Shown piece by piece: positions 43,315-55,161 of a stretch of 64,000 nt of DNA; the stretch's first letter is position 1, and each line of letters begins with the position of its first letter. The translations under genes and the position numbers were made by a program. The notes below the pieces were generated by a model that had not been told where the DNA came from, did no database searches, and saw nothing but the letters and a program-made list of their open reading frames with translations. Source of the stretch: Dactylorhiza incarnata (lineage: Eukaryota > Streptophyta > Magnoliopsida > Asparagales > Orchidaceae); NCBI GenBank assembly GCA_033032865.1, contig JAWHQI010000229.1:3495001-3559000 (forward strand), read 5' to 3'.

Positions 43315-43523
43315 GCTTCATTTGGCGCTGTTGTAGCGGTCGTGAACGTGATGGTTATGAACCGTCGTCGTTCACGAACGCCCTCACCTAAGGAACTCCA
43401 TCCATTTATATGTTAAAAACTAGTTAAGGAACGCCCTCGCCTAAGGAACTCCAAACATACATTCTATGACGGTGGCGTTTCTGTCCAAACTCACCGGAGC
43501 AAAAATGCCACGCCAAACATGAT
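43315..43523. mobile_element. MITE, GCTCCGTTTGGC family, copy 2
   Basis: Begins GCTTCATTTGGC and ends with CACGCCAAACATG. Inside are CGTTCACGAACGCCC and CCAAACATACATTCTATGAC, shared with the copies at 38939 and 43529. Confidence 0.7.
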
Positions 43524-43528
43524 CTTAG

Positions 43529-43747
43529 GCTCCGTTTGGCAAGGTGGTGGTGGTTGTGAACGCGGTGGTTATGAGCCGTCGTTCGTGAACGCCCATCCTC
43601 ACCTAAGAAACTTCATCCACTTTTATGTTCAAAATTAGTTTTAATTTTTTTGTGGTCGTAACCGTTGTCAAGCCAAACATACATTCTATGATTGTGGCAT
43701 TTTTGTTCAAACTCACCGGAGCAAAAAGCACAGCCCCAAACAGGGAC
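43529..43747. mobile_element. MITE, GCTCCGTTTGGC family, copy 3
   Basis: Begins GCTCCGTTTGGC. The right end CCCCAAACAGGGACTC is degenerate. It lies in tandem with copy 2, five bases apart, in the same orientation. Confidence 0.7.
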
Positions 43748-44438
43748 TCTTCACAATCATTCCAAAAACTCAAAATCAGTCAAAATATCTTGCACGGCAC
43801 TCGATACAATAACACAAATACGTTTCAAAATTAAATTAATCTTTTTTTAGAATGCGATCGATGGTGTGAATTTTAAAGGTAGATTTGGCACTCCCCTCCC
43901 AAACTCGGACAGAAGAGGGAATTGCCGACTTACGGTATTCCCTAACAAGACCCGTATCCCGCAAGAAGAATACAAATCATGCGCAATACGAATATGCCGG
44001 CTCGCTCGGAATAACTCATGAAATCCAAGCATAAAAATAATGCGCAAAACACATGCTCAATTTCAGCGTTAACAATAGGATTTTAAAAAAAATTGATATA
44101 TGAATTAGATATTCTCTAAGAAAGATATTTAAGAATGTAGCTACAATAACATATTCAGCATTTGTTTATTAGATCCTCAGTATGACAATCACAGCAGAAT
44201 CCCAGGTTGGAGCAATTAAGAAAAAAAAAAGTAAATACCTTTTTACACATTTTAACAAAAACTATGCCAATTCAGAACTCACGGAGAAGCTTTCGGATCT
44301 TCGACCCCCCGGGATTCTTATCCTTCAATCAAGAACCATCGGGTGTAACCGTTGGGCCATCGAGTCAATTTCCCCGGCCGAATTTCTTCGAGCGGGAAAT
44401 AGGCCGAACCGTCGAGAGAAAATTCGGTCGTGCTAACT

Positions 44439-44795
44439 TCATGGCCCCGAGAATTTCGCTTTGCAAGTGGGGCAGATGAAGCCAAGTGTTTCCGAGTGCG
44501 GCTCATCGTTTCCGTGCTCTTGTCTAAACTCCGTGTTGCACCACACGCACAAGGATGTAAAGCTGCTCGTGCTGTCGATGTTGCCTAAAGATATGTTCCA
44601 CCCGAGCTGAAAAGAACATTGTTGATCATCGAGTTCAGAAGCGTAGCCAAGCGACATGGATGGCTCGATTGCGGTTCTGGATTCTGGATCGGTGAAGAGG
44701 GCAAAATCGGAAGGTTCGATGGTGCCGAGCCTCAAATCATCGAAAGCTTGTAAGCCCACATTCTTTTGGCTGATTTCGCCGAGCTCGCCCCCGCA
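44439..44795 (-). CDS. Last exon of an unrecognised plant gene with CxxC pairs
   Basis: An open exon of 118 codons ends in TGA at 44439. A splice acceptor (TTGTTGGCAG) precedes it on the minus strand at 44796. It starts CGGELGEISQKNVGLQAFDD, continues TDPESRTAIEPSMSLGYA and LGNIDSTSS, and ends LCVWCNTEF plus about 18 residues plus FICPTCKAKFSGP. The two CxxC pairs about 24 residues apart look like a zinc ribbon. Composition is even and free of stops, unlike the surrounding repeats. Earlier exons are not found within the window to the right, perhaps because retrotransposons push them away. I do not recognise the family and assign no function. A shorter start at Met 44759 is possible but the acceptor reading is preferred. 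Confidence 0.65.
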   Translation of the reverse strand, partial: CGGELGEISQKNVGLQAFDDLRLGTIEPSDFALFTDPESRTAIEPSMSLGYASELDDQQCSFQLGWNISLGNIDSTSSFTSLCVWCNTEFRQEHGNDEPHSETLGFICPTCKAKFSGP

Positions 44796-44884
44796 CTGCC
44801 AACAAATTCATAAAGAGATTATAGACATTGATTGGAACGGTCTAATTTGTTTGTTATTGTGCGATTCCAACATTTCACCCTTGT

Positions 44885-44945
44885 GGTGGGACCCTTCCCC
44901 GGACCCTCATTGCGCGGGGATGCTTTTTACCGGGCTGCCCTTTTA
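44885..44945 (+). mobile_element. Au-like SINE 3' end
   Basis: GTGGGACCCTTCCCCGGACC, then CGCGGGGATGC and ACCGGGCTGCCCTTTT match the 3' part of the plant Au SINE family, followed by a T-rich end. The tRNA-like head is not clear. Confidence 0.55.
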
Positions 44946-45179
44946 TAAAATGATAACCATGGTAATATATTTATATATCTTGGATTTATTATATAAAATA
45001 CTGAGGCTATAATTAAGGTCGCGATTAAAATAACAAGTACTTAGAAGCGTATTATATATATGACGAGAAAATTACGAAGACCAACAGTTGAGAAAAATCC
45101 TTGATGATACCCTTGAAACAGATTGTTTCGAATAAGATCAGAATTTGTATATGGCCTATAGGAAGAAGGGCATTTTGTA

Positions 45180-46480
45180 TTTACTTGCCTATTTTTATCT
45201 TCTTTAATCCACTCATTCCTACAGAAGGTTGTTCAAGGCTTTATTAGGCGGAATGAAGATTACAGAATAAATCAAGTTATTGTTCTCTCGTCGGTCGAGG
45301 ATCTTCTATCAACAATCGTCAACCGAGGTCCTGTGATCGTAGAGCTCACTTATGGGATCAGCGTTCGTTGATAGAAGAACTTGGACATCGACCGAGATCG
45401 GTGACCGAAGACTTGTTATCGTCGATCGGTGATCGACGATCCATTATTAGAGATCAAAGGTTATCAATCAGAGAAGCATTAGAAGAAATGTGATGTGCTC
45501 TGTGACTGAAGATTTTGTTCTGTGATCGCCTCGGTGATTGAGGTTCTTGTTCTGAGAAGATTGAAGGTTTTATGTGATCGTTGATCGGTGTTCAGCTGCT
45601 GCAGAAGATCTTAGAAGAGTGAAGTTATGTTACGTGATCAGTCGATGATTGGCGATTGTAGAATTCGATCCGAGTTTGTCGAAGAGATTGAAGATAGTCG
45701 TAAGATGTTCGACGACAGGAACAGCGACCGATCAGTCGATCTGTGATCAATTTTCTAACGACAGAAGATTCCAAGAAGATGCTTTCTAGCGGTTGTCAAA
45801 GTCACATCTAAGTCGTTTTGTTCAAGAGATGACCTACATATAACATATGCATATTGGACCAGAGAAGACAAGATATGAAAAATACATTGAAAATTCTCAA
45901 TCATTTTACTCGCCTCATCCCATCTGAAATTTCTATACCATTCTCATATTAACAGAGATAGAAAGAAAGATAGGAAGAAGAGCTTTTTGAAGAAGAAGAT
46001 AAATCCTGATCTTCAATTAGAAGAGAGGAAAAATATCAATCCAGATGTTTTATCTGAATCTACAACCATATTCAATGTGAAAGAAGCTGTTGCTTTTAAA
46101 ACTTCTTCATAAAATGAAAAAATACATTACTATTACTTGTTATAGGATTTTTTGAGTACCAACTTCAGAAGACTGGGTGAGGTTATAGAATATTTTTGTG
46201 TAAAGGATTCTATAGGTTGAAAAATCTCTTGTGGAAAAGACTCTGGTATGATGATAGACAGTGGATTCTCACATTGTGCGGCAGAGTGGATGTGCCCGGA
46301 TTTTGGGAAACCACTATATTTCTTTGTGCCACTTTTCTATAGATTAGCCGCGCTTACTGTTTTTCATTTTTGTGATACATAGTTGTTAACTATGATTGAT
46401 TCTTGATCATATCTGTGAGAATTTTTTATTATCTATTCACCCCCTCTCCTCCCCTCTAGACAGATTCAATCAAGATAGGT
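45180..46480 (+). repeat. Probable Sirevirus-like 5' LTR, decayed
   Basis: The region precedes a Sirevirus-type gag and ends with CCCCCTCTCCTCCCCTCTAG, then GGTATCAGAGACC, the arrangement seen at the LTR/primer-site junction of plant Sirevirus elements. Its left half (45280-45740) is a run of GATCG/CGATC-rich degenerate repeats. Its exact start is not defined. Confidence 0.5.
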
Positions 46481-46659
46481 ATCAGAGACCTTCCCCATTT
46501 CAATTGGTATCATAGAAAGGTTAATCCTCAAGGCTTAATAACTTAGTTGATTTGTATCTGGATTAAAGTCTTTCTTGAATTTTGCGAACTAGAAGAATGT
46601 CCATGTTTAAGAAATATGCATTAACATCCAGACACTATGTGCAATCTTGATAAGTTTGC

Positions 46660-47874
46660 ATTATGAAATCTAGGATTATACTGTATATAAATTCAATTGA
46701 TGAGGAGATATTTGAAGCTATTTTGACAGATTCTTTTATACCCACTAAGGTGGATGATACAATAGGACATAAAAATCTGAAGCCCAAAAGAGAATGGTCT
46801 GAAGAAGACAAAAATACTAGATCATTTGATTCCAAAGCCATGAACATCTTGATGTCAACATTGTCAGATGATGAGAAACTTAACACAAATTAGTAGAAAG
46901 AAGTGAAGACGTTGATAAAAAACACTTCTCATAGCTCAATATAAGAAATCCAAGATGAAGGATAAGAACATTTCTGAACTATATCAAATATTCACAAACA
47001 TTATCACTGGATTGGGATCTTATGGAAAAGAAATATCACTGGAAGAAAGGTATAACAAATTACTGAAATCGCAGGATAAAAAGAGATATTCCAGTAGTGT
47101 ATGATCCTTATGCATGGACCATTAAAGAAATCATAGGATAAAAAGAGATATTCCACTAATGCCATTTTGAAAAAGTTATTATTTTACGAGATGGTACTCA
47201 ACTCCAGGAAAGAAGATATAGAAGCAGCTATTCCTCAACAATCTACAGAAAGATCCATTGCTCTAAAAGTGCAACGGAGCCAAAGAAGTCAATACCTAAG
47301 GAAGCTGAAGACATGAGATTATTTGTCAAAAGATTCAATAAATGGATAAAGAAGAACCATCCAAGAGATAAAAGTTCAAGAAATATAAGGTATGATAACC
47401 AATGATACTGAATCAAAAGAGATTATTTATTAGTCTTGTAAAAAAACCTGGACATATAACTACTAATTGTCCAAAGAAGAACAAAGAGAAGTCCATGAAG
47501 AGCAAAGGCAGAAGGGATGACAAGAAAAAACTAGAAGAAAGAGATGAACTTTATCGCACAAATTTGAAGTGAATAGTCTGGAGATAAGGAGACACGATGT
47601 TTGATAGCTATTGAAGAACAACTGAATCCAAATTTTGATGAGGAATTTGATTTTAATAATCCAGATTTCTGCTCTTCTGACTTCAAGGAAGCTTTTATGA
47701 ACTTTTGCAATGATTGTTTTATAGTAAAAAAAATCAAAAGCACTTTTTCAAGAAAACTAGGCACTTTCTCAAGCCAATATTGATCTAAGAGAGAAATTAG
47801 AAATAGTTAATTCTTAGAGAGAATAATGAATTGATGAAAAGCGAAAACACTATTCCAGAAAAAAAACTGAAGAT
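46660..47874 (+). pseudogene. Sirevirus-like copia gag, left part
   Basis: 46663-46893 reads EIFEAILTDSFIPTKVDDT, KREWSEEDKNTRSFDSKAMN and LMSTLSDDEK, the gag pattern of Sirevirus-type copia. Then KDKNISELYQIFTNIITGLG (about 46960), CKKPGHITTNCPKKNKE (zinc knuckle with its first Cys, about 47438) and an acidic stretch EEQLNPNFDEEFDFNNPDF (about 47607). Multiple stops. The frame is cut by copia F at 47874 and continues at 52945. Confidence 0.82.
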
Positions 47875-48027
47875 AGTTGAGAGGGAAAAATCTAATAATG
47901 ATTTCAATAATCACCCCCTCTACTCATATATATCGAGTAGGGGAAATAGTACAAAAGACCTAAATACCCTTATGGGAAAATACAAGGGAAAATACAAAAA
48001 ATACGATGGCGGACTTGGAGTTCAACA
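47875..48027 (-). repeat. Copia F left (3') LTR
   Basis: Begins AGTTGAGAGGG, ends GTTCAACA, followed by CTCCCCCTC (the polypurine tract on the minus strand). Confidence 0.92.
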
Positions 48028-48156
48028 CTCCCCCTCAAGTCGGACAGTAGATATCTGTCATCCCAAGCTTATGGATATCATCAGTGAAGGGATCGGATCC
48101 TAAACTCTTGGTGAAGACATCGGCCAACTGATCTCTGGAATGGACGAAGGGAGTAA

Positions 48157-49638
48157 CTAAGTTTCCATTTTCAAGATGATCTTTGATAAAGTGGCGATCC
48201 ACCTCAACAGCTTGGTCCGGTCATGCTGAACTGGATTATGAGCTATGCTGATCGCCGCTTTGTTATCACGGTACAGGGAGATGGGTGTATCCTTCTGAAG
48301 CTCAAGATCTTGTAATAAGGTACGCAACCACAGACCTTCACAGAGACCTTGGGACATTGCCCGATACTCTGCTTCTGCGCTGGATCTTGCCACAACATTT
48401 TGTTTTTTGCTGCGCCACGTGACCAAGTTTCCTCCAACAAATGTGCAGTAACCTGTGGGGGATTTTCGGTCATCACGACTACCGGCCCAGTCAGCATCGG
48501 TGAAGACATCAATCTTCAAATGATCATTCTTGGAGAACATTAGCCCCCGTCCAGGAGCTTTCTTCAAATACCGGAGAACACGAAAGGCAGCATCCCGGTG
48601 TCTTTCTCTTGGGGCGTGCATATACCTACTCAAGATCCCAACCGCATACGTGATGTCAGGACGCGTATGTGAAAGGTATAGAAGTTTTCCCACCAATCTC
48701 TGATAACTGGCCGCATCCACACGATCGCCATTGCTATCTTCATCAATCCCATGGTTCTCCTCCATAGGTGTGTTAGCAGGAGCACAACCAAGCATACCGG
48801 TCTCCTCTAGCAGATTTAACACATATTTACGTTGAGAGATAAAAACACCTTTGTCAGAACGGGTCACTTCAATTCCTAGGAAGTAGCGGAGCCTTCCCAG
48901 GTCCTTTACTTCGAACTCAGCTGACAGGAGGGCCTTCAACTTAGCAATTTCATCCGAGTCATTTCCAGTGATCACAATATCATCGACATAGACAATGAGC
49001 ATGGCGATTTTACCTTCATTCCTCCAGATAAATAAAGTATGATCTGAGTGACCCTGTTTATAACCAAACTTGATCATAGCCTTGTGAAATCTGTCGAACC
49101 ACTCCCTTGGAGACTGTTTAAGCCCATACAAAGACCTCCATAGAAGACAAACGAGACCTTCTTGTCCCTTCTTCACAAATCCCGGAGGAAGTGCCATGTA
49201 CACTTCTTCTTTGAGGTCACCGTGCAAGAACGCATTCTTGATGTCCAGTTGATGAAGTTCCCAATCTAAGATCACAGCACATGAAATGATCACACGAATA
49301 GAGTTCATCTTTGCCACCGGGGCAAAGGTCTTCTGGTAATCAACTCCCAGAGTCTGGGTGTAACCACGAGCAACCAACCTGGCTTTACACCGCTCCACTT
49401 TCCCATCCTGGTTCTGCTTGACTGAGAAGACCCATTTAGAACCAATGGGTTTCTTACCAGGAGGAAGAGGAGTAACATCCCATGTATGGTTTTTCTCCAA
49501 AGCGGACATTTCTTCCTTCATTGCTTGTGCCCATGCAGGAATACCAGCCGCTTCCTGCCATGTCTTAGGAATAGAGATTTCGGACAAGGACGATATAAAA
49601 GCCCCGATGGGGCTTAGAGAGATGATCATAAACAACAT
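48157..49638 (-). pseudogene. Copia F reverse transcriptase and RNase H
   Basis: 493 codons. RT starts AWAQAMKEEMSALEKNHTWD, followed by GSKWVFSVKQNQDGKVERCK, ARLVARGYTQT, FLHGDLKEEVYM, SLYGLKQSPREWFDRF and the intact catalytic box VYVDDIVITG. RNase H has DADWAGSRDDRKSPTGYCTF, RSSAEAEYRAM and [17 protein letters not shown]. The frame shifts near 48215 just after HDRTK, so the last approximately 60 residues are out of frame. Confidence 0.95.
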
Positions 49639-51095
49639 GATTAGAAATAGGATGTTCCGTACATACAGTTTTACCTCTTAGCAGGGCAATAGGAACATGT
49701 AAGTCAGCATCAGAATCTGAGTCCAACGACGGCATTGACAATGGCAGAGCAGCAGTGGGCAGGATATCTGGTTTTCGGCGATGATAAACATGAGGCAGCG
49801 GAGAGATGAGAGATGGATAATGATATGTAGGGAAAGGCGTAGATGTCTGTAAATGAGGAGTAGATGGCAATGTAGAGGGTATGGACATAACAGGAACTGG
49901 TGGGGGAACAAGAGGAAGAGGAACAAGGGCATCGACATCAGTCTCCCCCTGACGACAAGTAGGAGTCAAGCCCACATAATAACGTTCCTCTTCGCGGAAC
50001 GTGACGTCCATGGTGCAAAAGAAACGTCTGGTAGGCGGGTGATAACACCGATACCCCTTAGTGGTGGTGGAGTAGCCAAGAAAGACACATCGGAGAGCGC
50101 GGGGGTCAAGCTTATCCCGAAGTGGCGTGTGAACATGAACAAAGCAAACACACTCAAAGACACGGGGTGGTAGAGACGAAGTGTGAATGGCAGACATAGG
50201 TGAGAGACGCGCCAACGGAGTCATATAGTCAAGAACACGGGATGGAAGACGGTTGATAAGATGAGTGTCCGTCAGAATAGCATCCCCCCAAAAGGATTTT
50301 GGAAGATGCATGGTGGCAAGGAGACAGCGAGCAACATCAAGAAGATGCCAGTTTTTTCGTTCGGCCACACCATTTTGGGTGGACGTATAGACACACGTGG
50401 TTTGATGAATAATACCATGACTAGAGAGGTATGCACCGAACGCCCCACGATTATCATACTCCCCCTCATTGTCACTACGAAGAACACGAATGGTACCATC
50501 AAACTGAGTTTGTACCATCTTATGAAAGCTCTGAAATACAGAAAAAACTTCCCTTTTTTTCTTTAACAGATAAACCCAGGTAGTCCGGGAAAAACAGTCA
50601 ATAAAAGTAACAAACCACCGATAACCAGATAAGGAAACAACAGGGGACGGACCCCAAACATCAGAATGTATAATAGCAAAGAGCGTACTACTAGGAGAAG
50701 ATAAATGTGAAAAAGAGTGCCGAACATGTTTAGACATCACACACACATCACACTTTAAAGTTTGAACAAAAGGAGATAAAGCAGGAAACAATTTCTGAAG
50801 ATAAACAGGAGACGGATGACCAAGACGCAAGTACCAACGTCGAGCATCGGACTCGGTAGCAGCAGCAGACGAGGAGAGAGCGAGGGGAGACCGAGTAGCA
50901 TCCAGATAGTACAGACCACCACGATTCTTACCACTGCCAATGCACCGCCTCGTACCCAGTTCCTGAAAGACACAAGAATCAGGGAAAAAAGTTACCGAAC
51001 AGTTAAGAGATTTAGTAAGGTTGCTAATAGAAAGGAGACTGCGAAGAAACGAAGGGACATGCAGAACAGAAGTAAGCGAAAGAGAGGGCGGAACA
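49565..51095 (-). pseudogene. Copia F GAG-pre-integrase and integrase
   Basis: This is the real part of a 707-codon frame; its first 200 codons or so are out of the gag frame. It reads YLRLGHPSPVYLQKLFP and CDVCVMSKHVRHSF (zinc-binding H-C-C), HSDVWGPSPVVSL, FVTFIDCFSRTTWVYLLK, RSDNEGEYDNRGAFGAYLSS and QNGVAERKNWHLLDVARCLL, keeping the D, D, E triad. A linker with DVTFREEERYY follows. The frame is lost near 49615, where RT begins in another frame. Confidence 0.92.
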
Positions 51096-52349
51096 GGAGA
51101 TGTTCCCCTTCCCAGCAATAGGGGATAGAGTGCCATTGACCGAAACAACCTTATCCTTACCAGACAAGGGAGTGTAAGAGGAAAAACCTGTGGGGGAACC
51201 AGTAATGTGGTCAGTAGCACCAGAGTCAATGATCCACTCAGACGGAGGAGTCGCGACAGTATGAGCAGCTGGCATAGTAGCAGTAGCAAATGAAGTAGAA
51301 GCCCCACTCGGGGAAGAATCAGACTGCGAGTGCAGCAGGCGACGAAGGGCATCCCATTCAGAGGTGGTAAGATGGCTGGACAGCTGAACCTGATGATCCT
51401 CCTGAACCTCTGTGGAGTAGGCAGCATCCTGAAATCGAGTGCCGCTCTGACGGTATCCACCACGTCCAGGGGCACGTCCACGACCACGTCCACGCCCGGA
51501 TCCCGGAGGGATAAGGTGCGGATGAAGCTTGAAGCACACCTCCCGAGAATGTCCCCGACGCCCACAGTGATCACACATAGGAATGGTGCCGGCATTGCTG
51601 GAACTGCCCCGACCAACACTAGCAAAGGCAGACCGATCCATTGCAGGTGCTGTCGTGCTGAGGGATCGACGTCGATCGTCATCACCAAGAACCATGTTGA
51701 AGGCTTCCCTCAGGGACGGAAGGGTTGATCGATGCAAAATATGAGTCCGAACAGTATCAGAGTCCATATTCAGCCCCATCAGGAATACATGTAAGCGGTA
51801 TCGGTTCTCCTTTTCCTGCAGCTTCACGGCATCGGCCGTGCAGGAAGCAGTAAACTGCTCGAAAAAATCCAATTCCTGATAGAGCCGTTCAAACTCTGAG
51901 AAGTAGGTGGACACAGTCATAGATCCCTGTCGGAGCTCCAGAATGCGACGGGTAAGCTCATAGATCTACGTAGAACTCCCAATCTGCGAGTACGTGTCTT
52001 TGGCCCGGGTCCAGATATCGTAAGCAGAGTCCAGAAGCATGTAGCTTCGATATACCTTGGGAGACATGGAGTGGAGGAGTCATGATACAACAAGAGAATT
52101 CTCGGAGTCCCAGCCTGTCCAAGTAGGGTCAGTCTTGGATGGCTCCTTCACAGTTCCGTCAATGTAACCAAACATCTGATGGCTGCGGATCACATGTTGG
52201 GCAGCACGGGACCATTCCAAATAATTTGTTTCGTCCAAGGGAACGATGGTAATCTTCAACGAGCCTGAGTGGCCATGGGTCCACTGCGGGTCACCCATCT
52301 GTGGCGTAACTTCACTCATTTGTGGCGAAGAGTCCGTAGAATCCCCCAT
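51024..52349 (-). pseudogene. Copia F gag and protease
   Basis: The start at 52349 gives MGDSTDSSPQMSEV. LDETNYLEWSRAAQHVIRSH follows. A TGA (52080-52082) stands where the family has Trp, and a TAG (51966-51968) where Gln is expected. Then ELRQGSMTVSTYFSEFERLY and a zinc knuckle CDHCGRRGHSREVCFKLHP. The protease reads WIIDSGATDHITGSP with D-S-G intact. One base is gained or lost near 51100, ending the frame. Confidence 0.93.
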
Positions 52350-52803
52350 GAGAGCAAGAGGGGGGCTGCCAAACAATAAAAAACCGCCAAATAAGGAGCG
52401 GAAGGGGCTGTCAGAGCATCCAGCAGTAGCGACAAGGCAGCGGGACAAAAAAAACTAGGGCATATCACGTCCGACCAAGTCTCCGACAGCAAAAGAGAGG
52501 GGCCAAGAGACTCACGGCAGCAACCCTAGAGTCCAGAAGGAGAGGCGCCGACCCTAGCATCCACAGCAGGAGCCTAGGGCGGCATTAGAAGAGAGAGGAG
52601 GTGCGGTCGACTCTCAAACGACCGAAGGAGGGGTTGACCGGAGCAGGGAAGGCTGATGGGAGGAAGATCCGACGCCGATCGGGGAGCGGAAGGCCGATAC
52701 GAAGCCGATCGGGCGTGCGGAAGGCGGAGGAGATGCGGGCTGCGAAGCGGGCTGCGAACGGAAGGCGGAGTAGGCTAGGGCGAGAGAAATTCCTCTGATA
52801 CCA

Positions 52804-52944
52804 AGTTGAGAGGGAAAAATCTAATAATGATTTCAATAATCACCCCCTCTACTCATATATATCGAGTAGGGGAAATAGTACAAAAGACATAAATACCCTT
52901 ATGGGAAAATACAAAAAATACGATGGCGGACTTGGAGTTCAACA
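52804..52944 (-). repeat. Copia F right (5') LTR
   Basis: Matches 47875-48027 without the 12-bp duplication. It is preceded on its left by the primer-site complement CCTCTGATACCA. Confidence 0.93.
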
Positions 52945-53045
52945 AAGATTACTATTGAAGACAATGAGCTCACTGTAAAACAAGCAGAGTTTAATTGACT
53001 CTTCGAATGGAAAGAGTAAGAAGCTCCAACACATCACTAAAACTA
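52945..53045 (+). pseudogene. Sirevirus-like copia gag, right part
   Basis: After copia F the gag frame resumes as KITIEDNELTVKQAEFN and fades by 53045. It joins codons ending at 47874 when copia F is removed. Confidence 0.7.
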
Positions 53046-54390
53046 TGTGACGCAGGGTAAGGATGTGTAAAAATGTGGCTCTAGACTATGCAAACCCTAG
53101 GTGCAGTGTCGGGGAGAATGAACTCTATATAGTTCTAGGATGATGTGTGTATGTAACAAATGACCCAACAATAAATTACAAGTAATAATAAATCATAAAA
53201 CGTTAACACTAAGCACGCAAATGATATACAAATAATTTTAACAAGCGAGCAAGTTAGGTCTTCCTCCGATTAGAGGGCCTTAAGTTAAATGCGCAAATAC
53301 ATGGATCATGCAAATCACGATTAGCATCAAGAACAAATTCACTGATATAATAAAACATCCATAAGAATATAAGTGATCATGTCCATGTAATATGTTGAAA
53401 TCAATAACGCTAAACAATAAAACTCACAAGTGAGGGGGCATAGGCAAGGACGGGGAGATCCGGTGATCGTCAGAGCGACGACGACTATATTTAGAGAGAT
53501 GACGAGTGTTGTATGGTGGTTCTCGAGGGAGATATTGTGATGTTTGTGGACTGATTTGGCAGAGATGGGTGTAGGAGGGAGATGTTTGTATTTATCGCGC
53601 ATCTTGTATCTATTATGGCACATATACTCGTTTATTTTGTATCACACACATCACTCAGGGTTGTCGTTGCGGCTTATTGGAGTGATCGTCCAGTAAGACC
53701 CTGAATAAATGATCTATCAAATTAGGCTGTGTTAATTGGGGCAAGCAATGAAATTAAAAAAACTAAAAAAGTATTTTTATAATATCCCTAAACTAAAGAA
53801 ATAAAATATTATATCTTTAATTTTAAGAATTATTATCAAGGAGATTATTGTGAATCCTTCAAATAAAAGCCTCGTTCAATTTCTTGGTATCCCAAAGGCA
53901 AGCTATTTGATGTTCTACCAACAAGACCATCTTTTAAAATCCCCTACTTTATTTTAATACCCTTTACCCTAAAACCCTACTCATATAATAATCGGTCCCC
54001 ACGTCATTTACAGGCAGCTTGGAATAGAAACGAAACAAACAAACTCTTCTTCATTCTCCCGTTGATGCTTCCTTCTGCGTTCCCAGACACCGACGACAAA
54101 TCTATTTCCCTTCACAACCGTTGGAAAACGGCCCTCCATGGACGGTCGCCGCCTCCGAAGCCTTACTCAAGGAACAATGACTCTTTGTCTGCTACTCTCC
54201 GTCGAAATCACCGCTCCTGCCGGTGACCTCCCTCGATCCAGATTATTGTCCAAGCCATTATAGTCTCTCTGCTGACAAGCCTGGCTCCAAACACCCACGG
54301 CTAACCTCCAGAGGCCCTCCCCTCCAATCTCCAGCCCGTGTCGACCCCTGGACTAGTTCTCGGATTAGTTATGTTATGAAAACAGAGGAG
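53046..54390. other. Intergenic sequence, no gene seen
   Basis: AT-rich, with no coding homology. A 66-codon + frame (54223-54423) runs into the gypsy H flank. Nothing is assigned. Confidence 0.5.
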
Positions 54391-54457
54391 GACGGCCTAG
54401 AGGAAGGAGCATCATCGACGTAGCGCGTATACTCTAGAAGAAGTAGGCCGGCGAAAA

Positions 54458-54676
54458 TGACTACAACAACATGATACGACATGATCGGATTCTGTTATGT
54501 TTTATTTACATGTCGTATTCTTTTTATCGTTTCTCACAAGTGTCGGGAGAGGTTATATAACTCCCGGCTCCTTGTTTTGGATTATCTTGCATCTTGGATC
54601 AAAAATAGATTGGAGCCTAGGGTTGGCCAAGTGGGAACTTCCCATTGGAGTTCACTTCTTCCTCCTACTCGTAACA
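54458..54676 (+). repeat. Gypsy H left LTR
   Basis: Begins TGACTACAACAACATGATAC, includes GGAGAGGTTATATAACTCCC (TATA region, palindromic) and ends TACTCGTAACA. It is longer than the right LTR by an insert after ATAACTCCCG. Confidence 0.85.
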
Positions 54677-55161
54677 TTGGTCCGACCTAGCCTCCCCGCC
54701 TGCGTCGCTTGACGCTGGGTTCGTCCGCTCCAATCTCGTCGTCGCCGTCTGCGCGGTTTCGCGTTTCCCGCTCTCGTTCCGTTTGCTCGTCGACACCGTT
54801 CGTCTCTGGCGCCTACAACGTCGACCGTGCATCTCCAGCGCCTACAGTGTCGTTCGTCTCCAGCGCCTACAACATTGATCCAACCCTCGCCGACATCGGC
54901 CACCACAACCATCGCCGATGCCTGCATCGGCATCGTCGTTCGTTTGTTTCTGATGCCTGCAACGTGCTTGTATACGTCGCCTGCCGGGATCCAGATCCAG
55001 TCTCCACTGTTTCGAGACATCAGCGCCCACCAGCCCGTTGCCTCCCAGCTTTCTTCACCGCCTGATCTGCTTCGCTGCGAGCCCCACAGTGCTCGTTCGC
55101 CTGCCATAGCCTCTACATCGTCTCCTGGCGCCCCCGACGACAGCGTCCGACAATTCGCGCG

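Larger units (their letters stand above)
47875..52944 (-). mobile_element. Copia F, young minus-strand copia element
   Basis: LTRs 47875-48027 and 52804-52944 differ by one substitution and a 12-bp duplication (AAGGGAAAATAC-type) by eye. The target duplication AAGAT is at 47870-47874 and 52945-52949. The primer site (minus strand TGGTATCAGAGG) abuts the right LTR. The minus-strand order is gag, protease, integrase, RT, RNase H. Long frames survive, but two nonsense codons in gag and three frameshifts make it non-autonomous. Confidence 0.95.
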
